NCBI GenBank assembly: GCA_002422225.1
Contig: DITX01000163.1
Coordinates: 1-15,394 of the forward strand
DNA from: Gammaproteobacteria bacterium UBA6173
GTDB taxonomy: Bacteria; Pseudomonadota; Gammaproteobacteria; Pseudomonadales; Pseudohongiellaceae
Direction: 5' to 3'
DNA: 15,394 bases
A program made the position numbers and the translations under genes. Of this stretch, positions 15,154 to 15,394 are shown in pieces. The notes beneath the pieces are model-generated. The model searched no databases and had not been told where the DNA came from. It saw only the letters and a list, made by a program, of their open reading frames with translations. How positions within the stretch are numbered: position 1 is the stretch's first letter; each line of letters opens with the position of its first letter.

Positions 15154-15394
15154 ACCGCCACCGGGGCAGGAATGTGTGGATGCGCCTGGTAGCCTACAAT
15201 CTCGAAATCGTCAAACGTGTAGTCAAAAATCGAATCAGGGCGCCGCTTGATGTTCAACTGCGGCAGCGCCAGCAGCTCACGACTCAGCTGCAAATGCGCC
15301 TGCTCAAGATGGTTGCTGTACAAGTGAGTATCGCCACCGGTCCAGATAAAATCACCGGGCTCCAGTTCACATTGCTGCGCCACCATGTGCGTCA
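15150..15394 (-). CDS. thyA: Thymidylate synthase, C-terminal part (5' end outside window)
   Basis: The last 81 residues of ThyA are visible, plus part of one more codon; the gene enters from the right edge, so the ATG at 15386 is internal. ThyA methylates dUMP to dTMP using methylene-tetrahydrofolate. The dUMP-binding segment GDFIWTGGDTHLYSNH is present with its conserved His-x-Tyr, followed by IKRRPDSIFDYTFDDFEI and the ending PAPVAV, where the invariant C-terminal valine (or isoleucine) closes the active site. The stop overlaps the folA start. Confidence 0.96.
   Translation of the reverse strand, partial: THMVAQQCELEPGDFIWTGGDTHLYSNHLEQAHLQLSRELLALPQLNIKRRPDSIFDYTFDDFEIVGYQAHPHIPAPVAV

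Overview
The window reads as core chromosome of a gammaproteobacterium with mid-range GC. The run proC-yggT-yggU-metX-metW-rdgB-hemW matches from memory the order around these genes in Pseudomonas and relatives. An adjacent argE-argA pair and a thyA-folA operon also fit that group. I cannot name the genus from the sequence alone.

Layout, left to right. (1) Bases 1-327 are the 3' end of gltD (glutamate synthase small subunit), closed by a clear intrinsic terminator. (2) Bases 510-4144 encode a three-gene plus-strand set: an ABC ATPase of the NatA/YhaQ type, its ABC-2 permease, and a PerM/AI-2E-family membrane protein. (3) Bases 4218-9672 are a tightly packed plus-strand housekeeping run: proC, yggT, yggU (DUF167), metX, metW, rdgB, hemW. 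Several junctions are overlaps of 1-4 bases (yggT/yggU, metX/metW, metW/rdgB, rdgB/hemW), which suggests one or two translationally coupled transcripts. (4) Bases 9713-12277 hold argE and argA. (5) Bases 12288-14650 are the accessory part: a degraded, chimeric type I restriction remnant, then a convergent Fic-domain gene whose upstream region carries an elaborate palindromic repeat. (6) Bases 14653-15394, minus strand, are folA and the 3' part of thyA, overlapping by 4 bases.

Functionally, metX and metW sit together for methionine synthesis. proC, argE and argA are parts of proline and arginine synthesis that draw on glutamate, the product of gltD. thyA and folA form the thymidylate/folate cycle: ThyA oxidises methylene-tetrahydrofolate to dihydrofolate and FolA reduces it back. 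rdgB cleans the nucleotide pool.

The most interesting region is the argA-folA gap. It appears to be the scar of a type I restriction-modification island, with HsdR helicase sequence fused in frame to what looks like an HsdM tail. It retains an apparently intact class II Fic AMP-transferase gene with a C-terminal winged-helix-like domain. Upstream of fic lie two mirrored 32-bp operator-like units, which could be the site of autoregulation.
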